Source of the DNA: Siphonodentalium dalli
Taxonomy: Eukaryota; Mollusca; Scaphopoda; Gadilida; Siphonodentaliidae
NCBI GenBank assembly: GCA_032622095.1
Contig: CP136062.1
Span: forward strand, 224,144,578 to 224,208,577
DNA: 64,000 nucleotides
Direction: 5' to 3'
Shown here: piece after piece, positions 54,315 through 62,069 of the stretch
Numbering within the stretch: position 1 is the first letter of the stretch
Layout: each line of letters starts with the position of its first letter
The notes under the pieces: generated by a model
What the model saw: the letters and a program-made list of their open reading frames with translations, nothing else
Databases searched by the model: none
What the model was told of the DNA's origin: nothing
Position numbers and translations under genes: made by a program

Positions 54315-54723
54315 ATGCCAGTCTTTACCTCGGTCATGCTCGGTTCTGGCCCCATGGTCCTGCTACAGCAGTCAGGACCAGTGGCAGGTAGGATGATCAC
54401 TGATTCGGGAAACCAATCTTCAAGGGAGAAAGCCCCAGCATCAGTGCCTTTGGAGGCTGTTCTGGATGGGTAAGACTCGCTGCTGCGTACCGTCATTTTG
54501 CTAACAATTTAACAATTTTGAAAGGTATATATACAGCCATCGAGAAGAGGATGACGCGAAGAAAGAAGTGCTGAAGAAGATGTCTCTACTTGCTCGGTTT
54601 CTCACTAGCACGACTGGTGGTATGGCGCTACCTGGGATGTTTCTTCCAAAACACAAAGGGGGAGGTACAAGTTTGAGCAGTGCTGGAATCTATGAGCTCT
54701 TTCAGATAACACATTATAGCTGA
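54315..54723 (+). CDS. Candidate small two-exon gene, unknown function
   Basis: Exon 1 runs 54,315-54,469 from an ATG in the context ACCATG. It meets a donor GGTAAGA and would continue in exon 2 at 54,537-54,723 after a 67-bp intron. Both junctions are phase 2, so the frame continues, giving 113 residues. Residues 1-52 are rich in small and Met/Gly/Pro residues. Residues 53-75 are charged and likely helical (REEDDAKKEVLKKMSLLARF). A glycine-rich segment and a C-terminal YELFQITHYS follow. AATAAA starts 6 bp after the stop codon. The region is more G+C-rich than its surroundings. I recognise no family. Exon 1 could instead be an internal exon (AG at 54,319-54,320). A 70-codon antisense frame overlaps exon 1 and is the main alternative. 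It lies directly downstream of the LINE. Confidence 0.45.
54470..54536 (+). other. Predicted 67-bp intron
   Basis: It starts GTAAGA, contains TTGCTAACAAT about 36 bases before the 3' end (a match to the metazoan branch-point consensus CTAAC) and ends TATATATACAG. The polypyrimidine tract is weak. Phase 2 on both sides. It contains in-frame stops (TAA at 54,471 and 54,502), so the two exons can be joined only by splicing. Confidence 0.45.
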
Positions 54724-54729
54724 TTCATG

Positions 54730-54735
54730 AATAAA
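54730..54735 (+). terminator. Polyadenylation signal AATAAA
   Basis: A canonical hexamer 6 bp after the stop codon of the candidate two-exon gene. It could be chance in A+T-rich sequence, but its place fits a very short 3' UTR. Confidence 0.4.
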
Positions 54736-54826
54736 TCACATCTACATGAAATCTGTTTTGGAAGAGTACATTCCATCAAATTTGGATATTAAATTTATTG
54801 CTCGTGCATCTTCCTGAGCTTGCATT

Positions 54827-55145
54827 CTAATCCATATATTTCAGTGAGGGCTTTCCTTGGCGGAAAAATATAATTAAAAAAATTATAATTAAATTTTCCC
54901 CGCGACTCGCAAATCTCATGATTGAGTCGGAAATAAAACTGACCAGAATACATTGTCGGAACGCGGGAGTTATACTGGGCACATTCATGCGTGGCTAATC
55001 TGAGCACTGATTGACCGGAGTAGGCAGGCAATAAACAGACAATAAATTTTAACCCTCCTGATGACACAAGGCCAGAGACATAATCCATATAGTTCGGTTC
55101 GGGCTTCCCTTAAGGAAAAATTAATTATAATTTTAAAAATTATAT
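54827..55145 (+). repeat. Dispersed repeat with flanking direct repeats; partner of 47,062-47,248
   Basis: A core of about 190 bp (54,934-55,125) is an inverted copy of 47,062-47,248. It is flanked by two diverged direct repeats of about 65 bp, 54,827-54,892 and 55,081-55,145, both starting AATCCATATA, passing through GGGCTT and GGAAAAA and ending in an AATTATAATT-type A+T-rich tail. The left partner has only one such flank. The arrangement suggests a fragmentary or tandemly joined non-autonomous element. Confidence 0.65.
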
Positions 55146-55501
55146 ATTGTACACGTAAGTCTGTATAGGTTCAGAAATATTCACATGTATTCTTCGTCAT
55201 GGCGGTTATTCTATTTATCAAGTTCTCAAACACTTACGATTGGCGGGACTTAAAGACGAATCACTAATTCAGTTAGTGGGACAAGTGCTATCAAATCAAG
55301 CGATCATATACAGGAATCCAGAGTTGGGAATCCTTTTCTCAGTTCAGGCGGGAATGTTATACCAGTAGATATCTTGTATTGTTTTCAGTCACAGTGACCA
55401 GGGATCATTACAATGCATACACTTTATACCTCAACAACTGACAAACCTGTCACCCCACATTACACACAACAGTAGTTAACTCTCGCCGTGCGATACAATT
55501 A
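55146..55501. other. Unannotated intergenic stretch
   Basis: No gene, RNA or repeat that I can support. Confidence 0.5.
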
Positions 55502-55505
55502 TTAA

Positions 55506-55897
55506 CCCTTTACCCAACAAACCGGCCAAAACCGGCCAAATAAAGCTTCAACAGCCTAAAATATCTTCGGTCTGTCTCAATAGAACCATACAAATATGGA
55601 TATCATTGGAACCGGCTCCTTGACCACATTGTGATAGTTACAGTTATGCCCTGTGCCAATGCATTCTCTTATATATGCGAGTCGACCATAGGTCGCCTCG
55701 CATATATAAGAGAATGCATTGGCCTAAAAAAAATCTTTTTTTAACACTTTTTACCATTTTTTCTTACATTCTTTAACAATTTTATAATTTTTAATGTGTT
55801 AAGCCAATGCATTCTCTTATATATGCGAGGCGACCTATGGTCGACTCGCATATATAAGAGAATGCATTGGCACAGGGCCCTTCTGTTGGGTAAAGGG
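55506..55897 (+). mobile_element. piggyBac-like MITE with two hairpins, family 1 copy 2
   Basis: 392 bp, ends CCCTTTACCCAACA and its inverse, with TTAA at 55,502-55,505 and 55,898-55,901. A unique left part (GGCCAAAACCGGCC, then a segment with TATCTTCGGTCTGTC) leads to two hairpins built on CCAATGCATTCTC, separated by a T-rich spacer containing TTCTTACATTCTTTAACAAT. It is almost identical to copy 3; I see about three substitutions between them, so both are young. It has no coding capacity. Confidence 0.9.
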
Positions 55898-56065
55898 TTA
55901 AGGAAAGGTATTAACTAAGAAATATATTACCTGCTCTGTTTTTTCAATGTTATAAAAAAGGTTTTGTACAGATGGAATATGATCTCTACGGGCGTAGTTG
56001 GAGTAGAGATTCATATGATTTAAGTAGAACCCATGTCTTGACAATCTTCCTAAAATGATTGTTAT

Positions 56066-56455
56066 ACCCCCCGCAATGAAGTTAGGGGGGGGGGGTATAC
56101 TGGGGTCCGTCGTCCGTCCGTGGACACAAATTTGTCCGGAGTTTTTCTCAGTCGTTTTTTCTATCAATTTCCGTGAAGCTTGGCACAGACATCAACCACC
56201 ATGGGAACCTGTGCACCTGCGATTATGACGTCTGTAGGACATTTTTTGATGGAGTTATCCCCCTTTTCGACTTCGAAATATTTTCGCAACATGCATAATT
56301 TTGTCCGAGCTTTTATTCCTACATTTTTCGGTCAATAGGAATGTTTACTGACATATGAAACATCTTAGTATTTTAAAAACACGGGGGGGGGGGGGGGGGG
56401 GGGTGGTATCCTTAGTCCCATTGGGACAGTCACGCCTCTAGTTAACACTGCCGTT
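56066..56455 (+). repeat. TCCGTCCG-type dispersed repeat with two poly(G) tracts
   Basis: The block opens with TATACCCCCCGC and a G-rich run ending in GGTATACTGGGGTCC, then GTCGTCCGTCCGTGGAC. It ends near a 21-base poly(G) (56,383-56,403) and CCCATTGGGACAG. A related but diverged block lies at 59,095-59,320. The overall look matches repeat families I associate with marine invertebrate genomes; no named family is claimed. The antisense 89-codon frame across its start is incidental. Confidence 0.5.
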
Positions 56456-56820
56456 CAGTAGATAATATTTACATATCCAGTCTGTGTTACACTAAATCCT
56501 GTTCAGTGATTGGTCAACTGCCAATTGGGTCGTCCTTTTCATACCCCAATAATACAGACTGCAACACATACACGACGTCACAAATTGTTGATGTAATCTG
56601 ACCTAATCACGAAAAGCAGTCAGCAGAATAATTAGGCATGCTTTTCAGTTATTTATATTGATCACGCTATCTTTGCTAAGTGCTCGGAAATCTTATATTG
56701 GGCTGACTTAATGTGCTGCATGGGCTAGTCTCAAATTCTCAGCAGATTTTGTGAAAATAAATAAGAATACACTCATCTTTTTTCATGGGAATAAAACATC
56801 AAAAAGCTATATAAATATAA
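56456..56820. other. Unannotated intergenic stretch
   Basis: No gene, RNA or repeat that I can support. Confidence 0.5.
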
Positions 56821-56967
56821 GAAATTAATGTAGTCGGTGTGTGTATTATTGGAGTATAAGGCACTGTGGTCATTGGGGGCACTCAGGCTTCGCCGTTCAC
56901 ACAATATGCTCCAGCGACCACAGTGCCATTATCCCCCAATAACACACATACCCACTACATTAATTTC
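56821..56967 (+). mobile_element. 147-bp foldback (hairpin) element
   Basis: A left arm of 51 bases (56,821-56,871) pairs with a right arm of 52 bases (56,916-56,967) with a handful of mismatches, around a 44-base loop containing CTCAGGCTTCGCC. The ends read GAAATTAATGTAGT and ACTACATTAATTTC. The size and complete self-complementarity fit a MITE or foldback element; flanks suggest at most a TA duplication, so the superfamily is unknown. A 84-codon frame crosses it but is an artefact of the repeat. Confidence 0.7.
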
Positions 56968-57052
56968 TAAATTAAATGTTGATGAAACTTTTTATACAGA
57001 AATGCATACTGTGCTCATTTATGTATATGGAAATTTGAATGTGTTAAAAATT

Positions 57053-57129
57053 CTTCTATATTCCACCAGTAAAATGAGCTTTGCTTATTAGTCCAACATT
57101 GATCTTAAATTTAAAAGGTATCTCATGAA
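57053..57129 (+). repeat. Direct repeat, first copy of about 77 bp
   Basis: It matches 57,582-57,658 with roughly one difference every six bases. Shared words are CTTCTATATTCCA, CAGTAAAATG, TATTAGTC and GATCTTAAA. The offset is 529 bp. The pair may bound an old element, but no supporting features were found. Confidence 0.6.
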
Positions 57130-57581
57130 ATTATGAAAAAAAAATTAAAAATGGTGCGACAGCTTCTAACCTGTTTTGAAATTGACGAAACACGCTGTTT
57201 ATCAAAAGGTTTCTCTCATCGCTGTTTAATAAATTTAAAATGATATATAATAAAGATATAATAGAAGATTAAAAACAATTGTTTTTGTTGATATAAAAAT
57301 TTATATTATAAGTACTTTTGTTATCGTCATGAGACTCAAATTGAAAGTGTCCTTATGGGAATTTACATGAAAAACATCTCAGTTACGCCAACATTATAAT
57401 GAAATCTCGCTTATCTCTGATCAGTTTAGGGCTGGAAAAAATATAATAATAATATTTTGGAAAATAAAAATCAACATTTTAGAAATAACAAATTTCCCAC
57501 AATATAAATACCAATTTAAGCTGTCAGATTTCATGTAGTTTGACCTCGCGTTACCTGCAAAATCATACCTGCAAAATATGT
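57130..57581. other. A+T-rich stretch without genes
   Basis: Very A+T-rich with short homopolymer runs and incidental antisense frames only. It lies between the two direct repeats and might be the interior of a decayed element. Confidence 0.4.
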
Positions 57582-57658
57582 CTTCTATATTCCAACAGTA
57601 AAATGTTCTTTGGCTATTAGTCAAACAACGATCTTAAAATTAAAAGAGAGCTGAATGA
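57582..57658 (+). repeat. Direct repeat, second copy of about 77 bp
   Basis: Partner of 57,053-57,129. Confidence 0.6.
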
Positions 57659-57802
57659 ACTCATTGTTTTGAGGAGGCTGATCTTACAAACAAAATTATT
57701 AAATTCTTGTGCAATTCTGTATAAAATTTTATGACAATGACCGCATGAGCTTCATTTCTGAATGGATTTACCCTTCAGAATATTCCTGCTTTATTCTTGC
57801 TT

Positions 57803-57821
57803 CCAGTCATGGAAGGGTTAA
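57803..57821 (-). mobile_element. Solitary terminus of MITE family 2 with TTAA
   Basis: CCAGTCATGGAAGGG followed by TTAA is the exact inverse of the left end of the family 2 element at 60,030 (TTAA then CCCTTCCATGACTGG). No matching second end was found upstream, so this looks like a truncated or rearranged copy. Confidence 0.55.
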
Positions 57822-57842
57822 GTAACTCATCCAAACAGACGC

Positions 57843-57935
57843 TTAACCCTTTCAGTGCCAGGTCCGATTTTTGTATCAACCCATATACCCTGTGCCAATG
57901 CATTCTCATATATATGCGAGTCGACCATAGGATAC
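57843..57935 (+). mobile_element. Truncated hairpin-MITE relative
   Basis: It starts TTAA then CCCTTTCAGTGCCAGG, a third variant of the CCCTTT-type end. It reaches CCCTGTGCCAATGCATTC and only the first arm of the hairpin (57,895-57,930), breaking off at GTCGACCATAGG before the second arm. The right half and right end are missing. Confidence 0.6.
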
Positions 57936-58169
57936 TGCATGGATATTTCGTAAATGAGACTTAAATTGCTCAATACTATTCTTGATTGAGGTTGAAAACC
58001 AGCCATGACTTCATATAATGTGTGGATTTACAGTCCATGATTAGTTTATTTCCATGAATTTTGATTGTGATAACATGAAATAATATCAATTAATTTTGTT
58101 GATATTTGGCATATGAGATTTGCTCAACAATGTGGGTCTGCATATTTTTGGCGGAGTTACGATCTTTAA

Positions 58170-58561
58170 CCCTTTACCCAACAAACCGGCCAAAACCGGC
58201 CAAATAAAGCTTCAACAGCCTAAAATATCTTCGGTCTGTCTCAATAGAACCATACAAATATGGATATCATTGGAACTGGCTCCTTGACCACATTGTGATA
58301 GTTACAGTTATGCCCTGTGCCAATGCATTCTCTTATATATGCGAGTCGACCATAGGTCGCCTCGCATATATAAGAGAATGCATTGGCCTAAAAAAAATCT
58401 TTTTTTAACACTTTTTACCATTTTTTCTTACATTCTTTAACAATTTTATAATTTTTAATGTGTTAAGCCAATGCATTCTCTTATATATGCGAGGCAACCT
58501 ATGGTCGACTCGCATATATAAGAGAATGCATTGGCATAGGGCCCTTCTGTTGGGTAAAGGG
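58170..58561 (+). mobile_element. piggyBac-like MITE with two hairpins, family 1 copy 3
   Basis: 392 bp, same structure and orientation as copy 2 and nearly identical to it. The left flank is TTAA (58,166-58,169); the right flank reads TTAT, so one base of the duplication has probably mutated. The hairpins occupy about 58,319-58,386 and 58,468-58,534. Confidence 0.9.
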
Positions 58562-58647
58562 TTATCTGAATGGCATACTTCCTCAACAGTGTTGTGTATG
58601 ATAGCCATATTCAATCCAAGCCAATGTTTGTCATAGCTGCTACAACT

Positions 58648-58984
58648 CTACCCCCGCATCTCTCATAAGATTCCTTCTCGACCCCTGCATCTCTGTACAA
58701 TTCCTTCTCGACCCCCGCATCTCTCATAAGATTCCTTCTCGACCCCTGCATCTCTGTACAATTCCTTCTCGACCCCCGCATCTCTGATGCAGTTCCTTCT
58801 CGACCCCACATCTCTGATACAATTCCTTCTAGACCCCTGCATCTCTGATGCGATTCTTTCTCGACCCCCGCATCTCTGATGCGATTCCTTCTCGACCCCC
58901 GCATCTCTGATGCGATTCCTTCTCGACCCCCACATCTCTGATGCGATTCCTTCCCAACCCCTGCATCTCTGATGCGATTCCTTC
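58648..58984. repeat. 30-bp minisatellite, about 11 copies
   Basis: Units read approximately CCCCCGCATCTCTGATGCG then ATTCCTTCTCGA. Two sub-types alternate at the left (CTCATAAG and CTGTACA versions); the right half is mostly the GATGCG version. A 30-bp period keeps frames open on the minus strand with an apparent ten-residue GVEKES-type repeat. I regard those frames as by-products. Confidence 0.9.
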
Positions 58985-59094
58985 AATATGATTACACCAA
59001 CATCGTCCTTCTTGAATGCTGATTATTTTGTTGTCCGGATGATAACTTGAATAATATTTGACAGAATTTCATACTGTATATACTGTTTTGCAAA

Positions 59095-59320
59095 TGTCCC
59101 CTGTGCGTGCATCCATGCGTCCGTCTAGCTGTCCATCCGTCTGATGTCTATTCATGTCATAACTTGAACAGTAGTGCACAGATCTCAATCTAATTTGGTA
59201 TGGATGGTCACCACTATGAGGACATTCAATTGTCTAGTTCGGATTTTTACATTCTAGAGTTATTCATCTTTGTTTATCTGGAAATTTTGGCTTTCTGGTC
59301 CGTCCGATGTCTGTTCACGT
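59095..59320 (+). repeat. Diverged TCCGTC-type dispersed repeat
   Basis: It contains GCGTCCGTCTAGCTGTCCATCC, read as two overlapping TCCGTC-like runs, and later GGTCCGTCCGATGTC. The content is similar to the opening of the block at 56,066-56,455 but too diverged to align base by base here. It ends about 55 bp before the lectin-like exon. Confidence 0.4.
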
Positions 59321-59376
59321 AATTGTTTTAAGTGACAATAATTCATACCTATTTATTTTTAATGTTTTCTTTTCAG

Positions 59377-59581
59377 TTTCAACAGAATCAACGATTGAAC
59401 TTCCACCAACATCGAATGGAAATGGTCAAGCAGTCTTCTATTCAGTGAAGAAATCCTATTATTGGTTTGTAGATGGAGCGCTAACATTTACAGAGGCTGA
59501 AGCAGAATGTAATAAATATGAAGCACATGTTGCTGACCCGATTGGAGACTCGGCTTTGGAAGCTTTTCTTCTTGAGAAAGT
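59377..59581 (+). CDS. Single exon of a C-type-lectin-like domain gene (partial)
   Basis: A 205-bp exon with acceptor TTTCTTTTCAG before it and donor GTAAGT after it; it is entered in phase 1 and left in phase 2. It encodes about 68 residues: a Ser/Thr-rich lead (STESTIELPPTSNGNG), the strand AVFYSVKKSYYWF, then LTFTEAEAECNKYEAHVADP and ALEAFLLEKV. The pattern aromatic strand, T-F-x-E-A-E-x-x-C-x-x-Y-x-A-H-V-A matches the first helices of C-type-lectin-like domains. The Cys would be the first of the long-loop disulfide. The later half (WIG, the Ca2+-binding and WND-type motifs) is not found downstream in this window, so the gene extends past the right edge, has long introns, or is a relic. 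Secreted or cell-surface location is expected for the family. Confidence 0.6.
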
Positions 59582-59587
59582 GTAAGT

Positions 59588-60025
59588 ATATAAATGATTG
59601 AGAGAAGGGAGTGCGAGTGAGTTTATTTGGCCCCCATGGCCCGGGATAGCGCAGTACAGTGTTCACTCTGCCCTGGCAATTTTTTGGCGATTTCTAATTT
59701 TTTTTGGCCATTTTGCAGACAATATGTGCAAATTTAAAACACCAATATATAGGATCGTGGGAAAAAAAAACTTTAAATAATAATAATTTTTTTTTAAATA
59801 CAAGTAAAAGAATAAAAGGCATTCACAAAATAATTGATTGAACCAACATAAATATGTACTGATTTGCTAATTATTTGCGGTTATGTAATAGTAAAACCAC
59901 AAATAAGTAAAGTATTGTCAATTGATTAAGAATGGTGGTAATAGCACCTAATAATCATTATTGTGATTTCTGGTAAATAGTTATCCAAACATACAGGGAT
60001 GAAGACCAGGTACTTACAAACTACA
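59588..60025. other. Presumed intron or intergenic stretch
   Basis: No further lectin-domain exon seen. TTTTTTGGC/TTTTTTTGGCC patches near 59,680-59,710 resemble the GGCCA-rich patch at 60,325-60,415. Otherwise A+T-rich with T and A runs. Confidence 0.45.
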
Positions 60026-60029
60026 TTAA

Positions 60030-60252
60030 CCCTTCCATGACTGGAGCTTCCTGAAATTTTGCGAAAACCCTGAGACAATGCATTCTCTTATATATGCGAG
60101 TCTCCATAGGGAGCCTCGCGAATATAAGAAAATACATTGGCCTAACAATATTTAGCTTGATCTGTAAGCTGGTGCATTCTCTTATATGTGTGAGGCTCCC
60201 TATGACACAGGATCTTTAATCCTGCATCAGCAGACCTCCCGTCATGAAAGGG
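60030..60252 (+). mobile_element. Hairpin MITE family 2
   Basis: 223 bp with ends CCCTTCCATGAC and GTCATGAAAGGG (12-bp inverted repeats, one mismatch), flanked by TTAA at 60,026-60,029 and 60,253-60,256. It again contains the CAATGCATTCTCTTATATAT hairpin arm (about 60,075-60,140) plus a partial second hairpin, but with loop GTCTCCATAGGGAG instead of GTCGACCATAGG. Only the hairpin module and the CCCTT start are shared with family 1. The TTAA target indicates the same superfamily. Confidence 0.85.
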
Positions 60253-60256
60253 TTAA

Positions 60257-60725
60257 GGAGTGTACGGGATTTACTGAGTTCTAGTGATTTTATGAGAGGT
60301 ACTTGCTGGCATATAGGCTTGAAACTTTTTGGCCAAAAGGATTAGCCAAATGTAATTTTCTTTGGCCATTTTCAAAATCTGGCCATTGGCCAATTTGGCC
60401 ACCGTCAATGTGAATCTGCCGATAAGGCTCATACAATGCGTAATTTCCCACTGTGGTTCGTCGAGCCCAATGACTGCAATTTGATCAGGTAATTTTGCCA
60501 TTTACCCATGACTATTGCCACAATAGTGTTCTTTAATGTGCACAATGGGACAGCCATTAGCATCGGCTCACGGTCCAACGATTTGTGTAGCACAGTTTGA
60601 TTTCTGAAAATGACACCATGTGAACATTGACTTGTATACCGCCAAATGCTTGGGTGTCTTGTTGAACCTCGATCTCATTGTGAAATGATGTCGCTTATTA
60701 GAGAAATCAATGAACCCTTTGAACC
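60257..60725. other. Unannotated stretch with a GGCCA-rich patch
   Basis: 60,325-60,415 repeats TTGGCC/TGGCCA several times at irregular spacing. No gene recognised; the antisense 76-codon frame here has no features that I trust. Confidence 0.45.
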
Positions 60726-60726
60726 T

Positions 60727-60834
60727 GTAACACCAATATTTCGGTGCAAACGAACGTTTTCTTTATCTCATAACACCGATATTTCGGTGCAAACGAATGG
60801 TGTCTGTATCAAGTAACACCAATATTTCGGTGCA
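60727..60834 (+). repeat. 43-bp tandem repeat with a mini-hairpin in each unit
   Basis: CACC(A/G)ATATTTCGGTG occurs at 60,731, 60,774 and 60,817, exactly 43 bp apart. Each is preceded by TAA and followed by GCA; the first two continue AACGAA. The middle copy forms CACCGA-TATT-TCGGTG, a 6-bp stem with a 4-base loop; the others have one mismatch. Confidence 0.85.
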
Positions 60835-60848
60835 GCGACGACATGAGT

Positions 60849-60951
60849 CCATAGCAAATTTATATATAGTATAACCAGTGTCAGACCCACTACTTTATAT
60901 TTAAATGGTCCCCACATATGTCAGCAGTGCCCATTGTGTGTATGGAATGGT
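60849..60951 (+). repeat. Unexpanded paralogue of the 36-bp minisatellite locus
   Basis: CATAGCA, CAGACCCACTA, ATATTTAAATGG and GTCAGCAGTG, followed by one unit-like TGTGTATGG and then AATGGT, match in order the left flank, first unit and right flank of the array at 61,208-61,866. It therefore contains about one copy of the unit where the other locus has about 16. Confidence 0.7.
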
Positions 60952-60968
60952 TAACTGCTATAGAAATA

Positions 60969-60984
60969 TATGCGCATGCGCATA
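60969..60984. promoter_or_regulatory. 16-bp palindrome containing an NRF-1-type site
   Basis: TATGCGCATGCGCATA is self-complementary. Its core TGCGCATGCGCA (60,971-60,982) matches the known NRF-1 consensus exactly. No promoter or gene start is evident beside it, so function is doubtful. Confidence 0.3.
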
Positions 60985-61267
60985 GCATATAATCTACAAA
61001 AAGATACATTATTTTCAACGAACTGTGGCGCTATAGTTACGGCATATAATTTCATGTTCCAGATGTTTGTAGAACAGACATAATTTATATGTTTATAATA
61101 TGTTTTCATATATTAATCAGTATTTTGCCACATATGGGGAAGGGTCTATCACATATCAAGTTGAATTATTCGCACATGTGCCGAGCAGTGCAATGACAAA
61201 TCAAGGGTTTATAGCATACTTATACACGACAGACCCACTAATATATATTTAAATGGCCCCATAAAAG
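60985..61267. other. A+T-rich spacer leading into the minisatellite
   Basis: No gene seen. 61,208-61,267 is the duplicated left flank shared with 60,849-60,919. Confidence 0.5.
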
Positions 61268-61866
61268 TCAGCAGTGGCCAGGTTGTGTATGGCTCCATAC
61301 ATATTAGCTGTGGCCAGGTTGTGTATGGCTCCATACATGTCAGCTGTGGCCAGGTTGTGTATGGCTCCATTCATGTCAGCGGTGGCCAGGTTGTGTATGC
61401 CTACATACATGTCAGTGGTGGCCAGGTTGTGTATGGCTCCATACATGTCCGTGGTGGCCAGGGTTGTGTCTGGTTCCATACATGTCAGCGGTGGCCAGTG
61501 TATGTATGGTGCCATACATGTGTGTATGTGTATGGCTCCATACATGTCAGCGATGGTCAGTGCATGTATGGTGACATACATGTCAGCGGTGGCCAGGGTG
61601 TGTATGGCTCCATACATGTCAATGGTGGCCAGGATGTGTATGGCTTCATACATGTCAGCAGTGGCCATGGTGTGCATGGCTTCATACATGTCAGCGGTAG
61701 CCAGGATGTGTATGGCTCAATATATGTCAGTGGTGGCCAAGGTATGTATGGCGCATACATGTCAGTTGTGGTCAGGATGTGTATGGCTCCATACATGTCA
61801 GTGGTGGCCAGCATGTGTATGGCTCCAATAATGTCAGCAGTGGCCAGGATGTGTATATGGAATGGT
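61268..61866. repeat. 36-bp minisatellite, about 16 copies
   Basis: Units read approximately GTCAGCGGTGGCCAGG then TTGTGTATGGCTCCATACAT. Variants cluster at GTTGTG versus GATGTG, and near 61,500-61,560 units are irregular (TGTGTATGTGTATGG). The period is divisible by three, which leaves several overlapping frames of 100-200 codons open on both strands. These have no start context, domain or single preferred frame, so I do not call them genes. Confidence 0.9.
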
Positions 61867-61879
61867 GCTCGCAAGTAAA

Positions 61880-62065
61880 AATGATAAAATTGTTAACGAA
61901 TATAAGAAATAAATGATAAAAATTGTTATAGAATGTAAGAACAAATTATAAAAAATGATAAAAATTGTTAAAGAATGTAAGAAAAAATGATATAAAAATG
62001 ATCAAAAATGATAAAAAATTGTTAAAGAATGTAAAAAAAATTGATAAAATATGATATATAATTGT
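61880..62065 (+). repeat. A+T-rich tandem repeat derived from the MITE spacer
   Basis: About five irregular units (periods roughly 33-55 bp) built on AAAATTGTTAAAGAATGTAAG and AAAAATGATAAA. The same words make up the spacer between the two hairpins of family 1 (45,087-45,158, and inverted in the copies at 55.5 and 58.2 kb), so the spacer appears to have been amplified here. Confidence 0.7.
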
Positions 62066-62069
62066 TAGG

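Noticed and set aside
54284-54496. Antisense 70-codon frame overlapping exon 1 of the candidate two-exon gene
   Set aside because: The plus strand has matching splice phases, a branch point and a polyadenylation signal; the minus strand has no comparable support. Kept only as the alternative in that entry.
56837-57091. 84-codon frame
   Set aside because: It crosses both arms of the 147-bp foldback and has no protein features.
58611-58986. Two antisense frames of about 100 codons with a ten-residue GVEKES-type repeat
   Set aside because: They arise from the 30-bp minisatellite; two frames are open at once and neither has flanking gene signals.
59307-59376. ATG upstream of the lectin-like exon as the gene start
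   Set aside because: This part lies in a TCCGTC-type repeat and before a good splice acceptor, so the open frame continues upstream by chance.
59630-59675. tRNA-like words (GGATAGCGCAGTA)
   Set aside because: No acceptor stem, anticodon arm or B-box pair can be formed.
60271-60501. Antisense 76-codon frame over the GGCCA-rich patch
   Set aside because: The composition reflects the short repeat; no family recognised and no start or splice context.
61249-61878. Several overlapping frames of 100-200 codons on both strands
   Set aside because: They follow from a 36-bp repeat, a multiple of three. No frame is favoured and no domain is seen.
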